Origin: Saprospiraceae bacterium
Lineage (GTDB): Bacteria; Bacteroidota; Bacteroidia; Chitinophagales; Saprospiraceae
DNA length: 6,158 nucleotides
Assembly (NCBI GenBank): GCA_020628755.1
Contig: JAHDEQ010000234.1
Location: 1 to 6,158, forward strand
Direction: 5' to 3'
In this document: in pieces, positions 1 to 5,346 of the stretch
Numbering within the stretch: the first letter of the stretch is position 1
Layout of the letters: every line of letters starts with the position of its first letter
Notes under the pieces: model-generated
What the model saw: the letters and a program-made list of their open reading frames with translations, nothing else
Told to the model about the DNA's origin: nothing
Databases searched by the model: none
Translations under genes and position numbers: made by a program

Positions 1-60
1 CTATCCAACGAATGGCTCACCGAATAGACGATACTTATGGTATGAGAAATTGATACTAAT

Positions 61-948
61 TTATTTGCGGATGGTATTCAAATAATTTATTGTTTCTTCC
101 AAACTCCTCAAAATAGTCAATTTTTGAGCATTCATTATATTTTGTGAAACAACTTGATAACCCGAAAGTAGAAATTGTGTATCGGGCATTGCTTTTTTGA
201 GTTGGTTGATATAGTTTTGAACAGGTTGCTTGGAGTAAGCCTCTGTTATCATCGTATATACATAGTCTGGTTTGTGTATTTTATAAGCATCTTTGAGGTC
301 TTCAATCTCAATGTTTTGGCCCAGATATACGACTTGATTGCGACGTGACTTTAACAAATAATGCATAAGCAACAGACTCAACTCTTGACTCTCCCCTTCA
401 GGCAAATAAATCATAAATTTTGGAACGTTTGCACCAAAGGAGAAGGGTTCGTTATCAATTGCAACAATTATTTTTTGACGAATAATATAACTCATGAAAT
501 TTTCCTGCACAGGGTTGATAGACCCTGTGAGCCACAACAAACTCAACTTATCCAAAAACGGATGAATTACCTCTAGCACCGTCCGCTCAAAACCCAATTG
601 TTGGATATTCGTCGTAATAATCCGATTAAACTTGTACTCATCCATTTCAATCATCGAAATAGTGAGTGCATCCAATTGACTGTTGTGTTGAATATTATCT
701 TCAGATATAGAAGCCACTTTATTCGCAATCTCGCTAGTAGTCATTTCTGCAATTTTAGAAATTTTCAAGCCATTGCGATTGAGTAAAGCGATATTGAGAA
801 TGAGTTTTAGATCTTGTTCTTGGTAGTAACGAATATTGGTTTTAGTACGTTGAGGCTTCAAAATATCGTAGCGTTGCTCCCATATCCGTATGGTGTGAGC
901 TTTGATGCCTGAGAGCTTTTCTAAGTCTTTTATTGAATAAACCGCCAC
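61..948 (-). CDS. MerR-family transcriptional regulator with degenerate B12-binding-like sensor domain (LitR/CarH type)
   Basis: This is a 295-aa cytoplasmic DNA-binding regulator. Residues 3-70 form the MerR winged helix, with the LitR/CarH-class signature RIWEQRYDILKPQRTKTNIRYY at about 21-42. Residues about 90-165 look like the helical cap domain and about 177-290 like the Rossmann-type cobalamin domain (YLPEGE, VVYLGQ, LLSGYQ). In CarH the cap motif is W-x9-E-H; here it is W139-x9-E149-N150, so the His is replaced. The CarH light-state His next to the Trp is L140 here. The lower-ligand motif E-x-H-x-x-G reads E186-S-Q188-E-L-S191, so that His is also missing. Fold and family are clear; loss of B12 binding is inferred. 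The start is GTG: an in-frame TAA lies three codons upstream (955-957) with no other start between. It is divergent from the HD-hydrolase gene. Relatives often control carotenoid or light-response genes, but none is visible here. Confidence 0.9.
   Translation of the reverse strand: MAVYSIKDLEKLSGIKAHTIRIWEQRYDILKPQRTKTNIRYYQEQDLKLILNIALLNRNGLKISKIAEMTTSEIANKVASISEDNIQHNSQLDALTISMIEMDEYKFNRIITTNIQQLGFERTVLEVIHPFLDKLSLLWLTGSINPVQENFMSYIIRQKIIVAIDNEPFSFGANVPKFMIYLPEGESQELSLLLMHYLLKSRRNQVVYLGQNIEIEDLKDAYKIHKPDYVYTMITEAYSKQPVQNYINQLKKAMPDTQFLLSGYQVVSQNIMNAQKLTILRSLEETINYLNTIRK
508..529. repeat. Intragenic perfect inverted repeat, 8-bp arms
   Basis: CACAGGGT (508-515) and ACCCTGTG (522-529) are exact reverse complements with a 6-nt loop. 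The site lies inside the MerR gene, over the codons of the cap-domain motif SINPVQ between W139 and E149. Confidence 0.7.
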
Positions 949-1055
949 GAAATATTAATTTTGATGCTTGCTTTGTTTTTTTATACAAAGCACAATTTAT
1001 CGTGGATGTAACAGCCACATAGCAAAATGGTTTAAACTTTCTTTAATTTACCGAT
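949..1055. promoter_or_regulatory. Divergent intergenic region between the MerR gene and the HD-hydrolase gene
   Basis: This 107-bp AT-rich region must contain the promoters of both divergent genes. It holds one perfect inverted repeat (969-992, listed separately). A TTTAAACTT stretch at 1031-1039 starts 25 bp before the HD-gene start and resembles the Bacteroidota -7 box TAnnTTTG as TAAACTTT. I found no convincing -33 TTTG at the usual spacing for either strand, so no promoter is called firmly. Confidence 0.5.
969..992. promoter_or_regulatory. Candidate operator: 8-bp perfect inverted repeat upstream of the MerR gene
   Basis: The arms TGCTTTGT (969-976) and ACAAAGCA (985-992) are exact reverse complements separated by 8 bp. 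The site lies 21 bp from the MerR GTG start and 64 bp from the start of the divergent gene. MerR-family dimers bind dyads of this size, and these regulators often control themselves and a divergent neighbour. The operator role is inferred from position and symmetry only. The window is rich in inverted repeats, so symmetry alone is weaker evidence than usual. Confidence 0.4.
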
Positions 1056-1604
1056 ATGCTCAATAAACAAACTGCCCAGCAGCTCCTCTTTGAGATGATT
1101 CAGAACGAAAGCCTGCGCCGACACTGTATCAGTGTAGGCATGGTTATGGAGGCTTATGCTATAAAGTTTGGAGAAGATACCGAAAAATGGGCCATTACGG
1201 GTTTATTGCATGATGCAGATTACGAACAATATCCCGAACAACATCCCAATATTATTGTTGAAAAACTCAGAACAATGAATCAACATGAGATGGCACATGC
1301 CATCTCAGCACACTATACTAAATGGAATGTACCTTATGAAACCCTTTTGGACAAAGCTTTATTAGCTTGCGATGAGTTGACGGGCTTTATTGTAGCTTGT
1401 GCCTTGATTCGACCTACAAAAATTGAAGGATTAAGTGTTAAATCCGTAAAAAAGAAATTCAAAAACCCCAAATTTGCAGCAGGAGTAGAACGGGATGAGG
1501 TCAAGAAGGGGGTTGAACTATTGGAAGTGGACTTCAACGAGCACATCCAATTTATTATTGATGTTTTGACCGAAAACAAAGAAGCTCTACAACTTAGTGC
1601 TTAG
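1056..1604 (+). CDS. HD-superfamily hydrolase (COG2316-like predicted phosphohydrolase)
   Basis: This is a 182-aa soluble protein with a complete HD metal site: H23 (RRHCIS), H52-D53 (GLLHDADYEQYPEQHP), then H81 and H86 (HAISAH), and D106 (CDELTG). HD proteins are divalent-metal phosphohydrolases, usually acting on nucleotides or phosphate esters; the substrate of this subfamily is not known to me. The second half (CDELTGFIVACALIRP at 105-120, then SVKSVKKKFKNPKFAAGVER at about 127-146) is the conserved block I recognise from the stand-alone bacterial COG2316 group. The length fits a single-domain member. The ATG follows a region without a clear Shine-Dalgarno, normal for Bacteroidota. The esterase gene follows after 30 bp, so the two are probably cotranscribed. 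The gene contains a perfect 10-bp inverted repeat (1286-1307) over codons for HEMAHAIS. Confidence 0.88.
   Translation: MLNKQTAQQLLFEMIQNESLRRHCISVGMVMEAYAIKFGEDTEKWAITGLLHDADYEQYPEQHPNIIVEKLRTMNQHEMAHAISAHYTKWNVPYETLLDKALLACDELTGFIVACALIRPTKIEGLSVKSVKKKFKNPKFAAGVERDEVKKGVELLEVDFNEHIQFIIDVLTENKEALQLSA
1286..1307. repeat. Intragenic perfect inverted repeat, 10-bp arms
   Basis: TGAGATGGCA (1286-1295) and TGCCATCTCA (1298-1307) are exact reverse complements with only CA between them. The site lies inside the HD-hydrolase gene and covers the codons around H81. Confidence 0.85.
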
Positions 1605-1634
1605 GTCAAAGAGCAAATTACGCAGATTTTTAAA

Positions 1635-2714
1635 ATGAACACACCACACTTTAGACTTGAATTGACGACTACAGACAACGACAGTCGCCCTATTTATGTG
1701 GCAGGCAACTTTAATAGTTGGGCACTAGAAGACCAACAATTTCGATTGCGAAAAGTGGACAATGGCAAATTTGCCATTGACTTTCCGCCTTTTATCAAAT
1801 TACCTACGCCTTTTGAGTACAAATACACAAGAGGCGATTGGCGGCACGTGGAGTTGGGTGAATTTGGACAACGAGTTCCAAATCGAAAAATTGAAACTCC
1901 AAAAGGACTTATTCAAGACAAAGTACCTCGTTGGACTTCCAACGGAAACTATTTTAAGAAAGAATACCTGCCCGAAAAAATTCTAGTTGCCGATAATTTT
2001 GAGATTCCTCAGCTCAACCGCAAACGTCGGGTACAAGCACTTTTGCCACACGATTATCATACGTCGGGCAAGCATTATCCCGTTCTATATATGCACGATG
2101 CCCAAAACTTGTTTGACAAAAATTCGCCTTATGGCAATTGGGCGATTGACGAACGGCTTGCTGTGATGGCCGAAGATAATATGTCCGATGTCATCATTGT
2201 AGCGATTGACCATGCGAGCGAAAACCGCTTAAAAGAATACACACCTACCAATGGTAGCACCATTGGTATGGGACAAGGCAAACCTTATTTGAATTTTATC
2301 ACCAAAACCCTCAAACCTCATATTGACAAAAAATTTAGAACCAAAGCCCAACGTGAATTTACAGGTATTGGGGGCAGTTCTATGGGCGGTTTGATAAGTA
2401 TTTATGCTGGCTTTGCACATCCAAAAACATTTGGGCGACTACTTATTTTTTCGCCCTCACTTTGGGTTACACCCAAAATTCATTTTAAACTGATTCGGAT
2501 GCTTTCGCCTGATGAGATGAAAATATATGTGTATGCAGGTGGCGACGAAGGAGCCAATATGATTCCAAATGTCCTACGTTTCAAAAATGTCATTGAAACA
2601 CAAGGCGTTCATTCAAAAATTGATTTTGAATTGTCTATTGACCAGCATGGTCGCCACAATGAAGACCGCTGGGGACTAGAATTTCCGAGTGCGGTAAAAT
2701 ATTTGTTTTTTTAA
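1635..2714 (+). CDS. Alpha/beta-hydrolase esterase (enterochelin-esterase-like) with N-terminal CBM48-like domain
   Basis: This is a 359-aa protein with two domains. Residues about 5-90 look like an early-set CBM48/AMPK-beta-like fold (YVAGNFNSW at 21-29, then the FEYKYTRGDW strand at 60-69). Residues about 118-359 form a putative-esterase-family hydrolase (COG2382/COG2819 type), with VQALLPHDY, YPVLYMHDAQNLFD, the nucleophile elbow G247-S-S249-M-G251, a likely acid D304 (AGGDEG) and a likely catalytic H341 (GRHNEDRW). All three catalytic positions are present, so it should be active on an ester or similar bond. The substrate cannot be read from sequence. No signal peptide is visible, so it probably acts in the cytoplasm, unlike many siderophore or xylan esterases of this fold. 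It follows the HD-hydrolase gene by 30 bp. The DNA is unusually rich in perfect inverted repeats (1760-1779, 1930-1945, 2246-2268, 2461-2477, 2578-2599, 2611-2631) with no disturbance of the reading frame. Confidence 0.88.
   Translation: MNTPHFRLELTTTDNDSRPIYVAGNFNSWALEDQQFRLRKVDNGKFAIDFPPFIKLPTPFEYKYTRGDWRHVELGEFGQRVPNRKIETPKGLIQDKVPRWTSNGNYFKKEYLPEKILVADNFEIPQLNRKRRVQALLPHDYHTSGKHYPVLYMHDAQNLFDKNSPYGNWAIDERLAVMAEDNMSDVIIVAIDHASENRLKEYTPTNGSTIGMGQGKPYLNFITKTLKPHIDKKFRTKAQREFTGIGGSSMGGLISIYAGFAHPKTFGRLLIFSPSLWVTPKIHFKLIRMLSPDEMKIYVYAGGDEGANMIPNVLRFKNVIETQGVHSKIDFELSIDQHGRHNEDRWGLEFPSAVKYLFF
1760..1779. repeat. Intragenic 20-bp perfect palindrome
   Basis: CAATGGCAAA (1760-1769) is followed directly by its reverse complement TTTGCCATTG (1770-1779). 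It lies in the CBM48-like part of the esterase gene, over codons for NGKFAI. A spacer-free 20-bp palindrome is expected about 0.01 times in a window of this size. Confidence 0.9.
2246..2268. repeat. Intragenic perfect inverted repeat, 10-bp arms
   Basis: TACCAATGGT (2246-2255) and ACCATTGGTA (2259-2268) are exact reverse complements with a 3-nt loop (AGC). The site lies in the esterase gene over codons for TNGSTIG. Confidence 0.88.
2611..2631. repeat. Intragenic perfect inverted repeat, 8-bp arms
   Basis: ATTCAAAA (2611-2618) and TTTTGAAT (2624-2631) are exact reverse complements with a 5-nt loop, in the esterase gene. The arms are AT-rich, so chance is more likely here than for the 10-bp repeats. 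A neighbouring 7-bp pair, GTTTCAA (2578-2584) and TTGAAAC (2593-2599), lies just upstream. Confidence 0.6.
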
Positions 2715-2741
2715 CTAAAAGCATGGTGTAAGGAGTTTATT

Positions 2742-2782
2742 TTCGACCACTATAATAATTGTCGAAGTTTGAAAACTGCGAC
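2742..2782 (+). repeat. Two overlapping, mutually exclusive hairpins in the esterase/Omp85 gap
   Basis: Hairpin A pairs TTCGAC (2742-2747) with GTCGAA (2761-2766) around a 13-nt loop. Hairpin B runs from 2761 to 2782: GTCG pairs with CGAC and AGTTT with AAACT, with one mismatch and a GA centre. Both need GTCG at 2761-2764, so only one can form at a time. No T-run follows directly; a T-rich stretch begins about 14 nt later. It could be a transcription terminator, an mRNA leader structure for the next gene, or a decayed intergenic repeat. No promoter for the downstream gene was recognised in this gap. Confidence 0.4.
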
Positions 2783-2843
2783 GAACTCTAGGCTATTTAT
2801 TTTTTGAATCCAAGATTAAAAAATACGACTTAAAAAGAAATTT

Positions 2844-4313
2844 TTGCACAGCAATAATAAAATCAATTTTCCTTTCTTTTATCCTCGACTTATTGGAGGT
2901 TTTCTTCTGTTTTTGTTCGTACTTAGCCCTCTTTTTAGCTTTGCTCAAGTAGATAATTCAAACAAAACCATAGACAAAGTCGCCATTCGTCAAATCCTAA
3001 TCGAAGGCAATAAAAAAACCAAAGAACAAACAATTCTACGAGAACTAGATTTGACTCTTGGCGATAGTATCGCCATCGAAGACTTGAACAAACGACTCGA
3101 AATCAATCAGCAAAATGTTCAAAACACTAACCTTTTTGTTACTTCCGAAATTAAGATTGATGATTGGAATACGCTTGAACATTATATTGTCTTAAAAATC
3201 ATAGTTCGAGAAACTTGGTATTTGTATCCTTATGTACTTTTTGATTTGGCCGACCGCAATTTTAATGTGTGGTGGACTGAACAAAATCGCTCGCTCCGAC
3301 GAGTCAACTATGGCATAAGTATTGACCACCGAAATCTGACAGGTCGTCGAGACAAGTTTAAAATAACGATACAAGGAGGTTACACCCAAAAATATGAATT
3401 GGATTATAACTTGCCAGGTGTTAATAAAAAACAAACCATTGGTTTGTTTGGGAATGTTTTTTATTCAAGGCGCAAAGAAATAGCTTACATTACGCAAGAC
3501 AATAAATTGCTTTTTTACAGTTTCGATGATGAGTTCCAACTCAAACGGTTTCGGCTGAGTGCTGGTATGACACTTCGGCCAAAATTATATCATTATCATA
3601 CCTTTAAAGTACAGTGGAGCGATAATGAAATTGGCGAACAAATCGAATCAGACCTCAATCCCGAATATTTTTTGAATGGGACTACACGCCAAAGACATCT
3701 TACCTTTCAATACCGTTTTACGGCAGACCGACGTGATGTCAAACCTTATCCTTTGAATGGTTATATGCTTAATCTCAATTTTCAGCGTGATGGTTTTGGC
3801 ATCACAAATGATGTGAATGCCATGCATATTCAGGCGAGGTATTTGCAATATTTTTCGTTTTGGAGAGACAAGAAATTTAGTGTCGAATTGCATGGACGTT
3901 GGCGTTCGCAGCTCATCCGAAAAAAACAACCTTATACGCACCTTACCTCACTCGGTTATGGAGATAACGAAGTACGAGGCTATGAACTTTATGTTGTAGA
4001 TGGTATGGATTCGGCAGTATTGCGTACGAGTTTTCGCTATGAATTGCTCAATAAGCAATTCAATTTTGGAAAACATATGCCCATTCATGCCTTTCGGGTG
4101 TTGCCTATGCGTATTTATTTGGGTATCAACAATGATACGGGCTACCTCAATTCGCCTTACTATTCGCATTATGGCAATTTGCACAATCAAGTGTTGTGGG
4201 GAGGAGGTTTTGGCCTAGATATAGTGATGTATCACGATAAAGTTTTCCGAATACAGTATAGTATTAATCATTTAAAAGAAAAAGGACTATTTTTACATTT
4301 TAAGTTTAATTAA
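2844..4313 (+). CDS. BamA/TamA-like (Omp85 family) outer-membrane protein with one POTRA domain
   Basis: This is a 489-aa exported protein. Residues about 12-34 are a signal peptide (a hydrophobic run, then FSFA before Q35, a likely signal peptidase I site). Residues about 44-122 look like one POTRA domain (VAIRQILIEGNKKTKEQTILRELDL, ending IVLKIIVRETWY). The rest is a beta-barrel with alternating aromatic strands. It carries the Omp85 loop-6 signature VRGYE at 377-381 and ends in an amphipathic strand, LFLHFKFN. With one POTRA and under 500 residues it is much smaller than BamA (five POTRAs) or TamA (three). It is probably an accessory member that inserts or translocates particular proteins or lipids, rather than the essential BamA. 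The start is TTG: the frame is open upstream only to the TAA at 2817-2819, with no ATG or GTG, and TTG gives a proper signal peptide. No partner gene is adjacent. Confidence 0.87.
   Translation: MHSNNKINFPFFYPRLIGGFLLFLFVLSPLFSFAQVDNSNKTIDKVAIRQILIEGNKKTKEQTILRELDLTLGDSIAIEDLNKRLEINQQNVQNTNLFVTSEIKIDDWNTLEHYIVLKIIVRETWYLYPYVLFDLADRNFNVWWTEQNRSLRRVNYGISIDHRNLTGRRDKFKITIQGGYTQKYELDYNLPGVNKKQTIGLFGNVFYSRRKEIAYITQDNKLLFYSFDDEFQLKRFRLSAGMTLRPKLYHYHTFKVQWSDNEIGEQIESDLNPEYFLNGTTRQRHLTFQYRFTADRRDVKPYPLNGYMLNLNFQRDGFGITNDVNAMHIQARYLQYFSFWRDKKFSVELHGRWRSQLIRKKQPYTHLTSLGYGDNEVRGYELYVVDGMDSAVLRTSFRYELLNKQFNFGKHMPIHAFRVLPMRIYLGINNDTGYLNSPYYSHYGNLHNQVLWGGGFGLDIVMYHDKVFRIQYSINHLKEKGLFLHFKFN
3429..3449. repeat. 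Intragenic perfect inverted repeat, 9-bp arms
   Basis: AAACAAACC (3429-3437) and GGTTTGTTT (3441-3449) are exact reverse complements with a 3-nt loop (ATT). The site lies in the Omp85-like gene over codons for KQTIGLF. Confidence 0.8.
4040..4062. repeat. Intragenic perfect inverted repeat, 9-bp arms
   Basis: TGAATTGCT (4040-4048) and AGCAATTCA (4054-4062) are exact reverse complements with a 5-nt loop, in the barrel part of the Omp85-like gene over codons for YELLNKQFN. Confidence 0.8.
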
Positions 4314-4449
4314 TTTAAAAAACCATCCTAGTAATTGAAGCGACTGTATCACCGAATTTAGTCTGTTACGCTTCCATATATACAGACTAAAGTCTGTGAT
4401 ATAAATCCTTTACCAGTCATTTTAAACTTGGCAAAGCACTACCTAACTA
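4314..4449. other. Intergenic region between the Omp85-like gene and nadK
   Basis: This 136-bp non-coding gap is dominated by the long hairpin at 4347-4401. An outer 6-bp pair, GAAGCG (4337-4342) and CGCTTC (4369-4374), overlaps it and could form an alternative fold. A TAAACTTG stretch at 4423-4430 resembles the Bacteroidota -7 box TAnnTTTG with one mismatch and lies 19 bp before the nadK ATG. No matching -33 box was found. No Shine-Dalgarno is visible before nadK. Confidence 0.5.
4347..4401. repeat. Inverted pair of a 20-bp palindromic unit (REP-like intergenic hairpin)
   Basis: Positions 4347-4366 and the reverse complement of 4382-4401 agree at 18 of 20 bases, separated by a 15-bp spacer. 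The right-hand copy is itself nearly palindromic: ACAGACT (4382-4388), AA, AGTCTGT (4391-4397). The whole element can fold into a 20-bp stem with two mismatches. It resembles REP-type palindromic repeats that are dispersed between genes in many bacteria. Whether this one recurs in the genome cannot be seen from a single window. It might also help end transcription of the upstream gene, but no T-run follows. Confidence 0.6.
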
Positions 4450-5334
4450 ATGCAAATTGTAATATACAGCACGGTTTTTAAAGAAAAGGACAAGCCCCAT
4501 GTCCAACAATTGTTTGATATACTAGCGGATAGAGGTATCAATGCTTATGTATATGAACCTTATCTAAATCAAATCAAAGATAAAATTGACTTCAAAAGAG
4601 ATATAGGTACTTTTTCGGGCTATGTGGATTTTAGGATGAAAAAAATGGATGCAGTGCTTACTCTGGGCGGCGACGGCACGATGCTTCGTGCCGTTACGGA
4701 AGTGCGAGACAGTGGTGTTCCTATTTTGGGTATCAACCTTGGCCGTTTGGGATTTATGGCAAGTGTCGAAAAAGCTATGATTGAGGAAGCCATTGACCTT
4801 TTTATCAAAGGGCAGTATCGTTTAGATTCGCGCCGATTGCTGTATTTGGAGTCAAAAAATCCTGTCTTTGGAGACATTCCTTTTGCACTAAATGATTGTA
4901 CGATTTTGAAGCGAGATACTTCTTCGATGATTACTATTCATACCTTTATCAATGGTGCATATCTCAACTCTTATTGGGCAGATGGTTTGATAGTATCAAC
5001 ACCAACGGGTTCTACGGGCTACTCTCTTAGTTGTGGCGGGCCAATTATTTTTCCTGATTCAGGCAATTTTGTTATTACACCTGTTGCACCGCACAACCTC
5101 AATGTGCGTCCTATTGTCATTTCGGATGACTCGGTTATTTCGTTTGAGATTGAGGGACGAGCTGATAATTTTTTAATCACGCTTGATTCTCGTTTTGAGA
5201 TGATTACCTCGATGGATTCGCTTGCGGTGCGTAAAAATGATTTTGATATACAGTTGGTACAAATTCATGGGCATAGCTTTTTGGGGACTATTCGCCAAAA
5301 ACTGGCTTGGGGCGTGGATAGGAGAAATTATTAG
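4450..5334 (+). CDS. nadK: NAD kinase (ATP-NAD kinase)
   Basis: This 294-aa cytoplasmic enzyme phosphorylates NAD+ to NADP+, using ATP or polyphosphate, and is the only known route to NADP in most bacteria. All family landmarks are present in order: the phosphate-binding GGDGT at 73-77 (TLGGDGTMLRA), INLGRLGF at 95-102, the NAD-binding N148-D149 (the commonest form is Asn-Glu), the core WADGLIVSTPTGSTGYSLS at about 176-194 followed by GGPI, and the C-terminal PHNLNVRPIV at 214-223. Length is normal for the family. Replacement of the usual Glu by Asp at 149 is conservative and I infer the enzyme is active. The ATG lacks a Shine-Dalgarno. The cyclase-like gene starts 12 bp after the stop, so the two are almost certainly one transcript. 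Confidence 0.97.
   Translation: MQIVIYSTVFKEKDKPHVQQLFDILADRGINAYVYEPYLNQIKDKIDFKRDIGTFSGYVDFRMKKMDAVLTLGGDGTMLRAVTEVRDSGVPILGINLGRLGFMASVEKAMIEEAIDLFIKGQYRLDSRRLLYLESKNPVFGDIPFALNDCTILKRDTSSMITIHTFINGAYLNSYWADGLIVSTPTGSTGYSLSCGGPIIFPDSGNFVITPVAPHNLNVRPIVISDDSVISFEIEGRADNFLITLDSRFEMITSMDSLAVRKNDFDIQLVQIHGHSFLGTIRQKLAWGVDRRNY
4673..4694. repeat. Intragenic perfect inverted repeat, 9-bp arms
   Basis: ACGGCACGA (4673-4681) and TCGTGCCGT (4686-4694) are exact reverse complements with a 4-nt loop. The site is GC-rich for this window and sits in nadK over and just after the GGDGT motif, about 225 bp into the gene, so a fairly stable mRNA hairpin would form there. Confidence 0.85.
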
Positions 5335-5346
5335 AAAAAAATCATC

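Noticed and set aside
3..53. A short plus-strand open frame entering from the left edge and ending at a TGA 8 bp before the MerR stop, possibly the tail of a convergent gene (IQRMAHRIDDTYGMRN).
   Set aside because: Only 16 residues are visible, another frame is also open through here, and nothing is recognisable, so a gene end cannot be supported.
361..786. Open frames on the plus strand at 361-576 and 598-786.
   Set aside because: Both lie wholly opposite the MerR gene, their products have no family features, and the MerR protein is well conserved in its own frame.
970..991. The T-rich stretch inside the 969-992 inverted repeat as an intrinsic terminator.
   Set aside because: The T-run is the loop rather than following the stem, and the site lies between divergent gene starts, where no terminator is needed.
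2465..3391. A 14-bp direct repeat, GGTTACACCCAAAA, at 2465-2478 and 3378-3391.
   Set aside because: It is read in different frames in the two genes and has no flanking similarity; one such match in 6 kb is close to chance.
3648..3941. A minus-strand open frame of 97 codons inside the Omp85-like gene.
   Set aside because: The opposite strand encodes convincing barrel strands throughout; the minus-strand product looks like random antisense translation.
4382..4401. The ACAGACT/AGTCTGT hairpin as a rho-independent terminator of the Omp85-like gene.
   Set aside because: The stem is short and AT-containing and is not followed by a T-run; a repeat element explains it better.
4673..4694. The GC-rich hairpin in nadK as a riboswitch or regulatory leader.
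   Set aside because: It lies about 225 bp inside the coding region over a conserved protein motif and belongs to the window-wide set of inverted repeats; no aptamer-like structure surrounds it.
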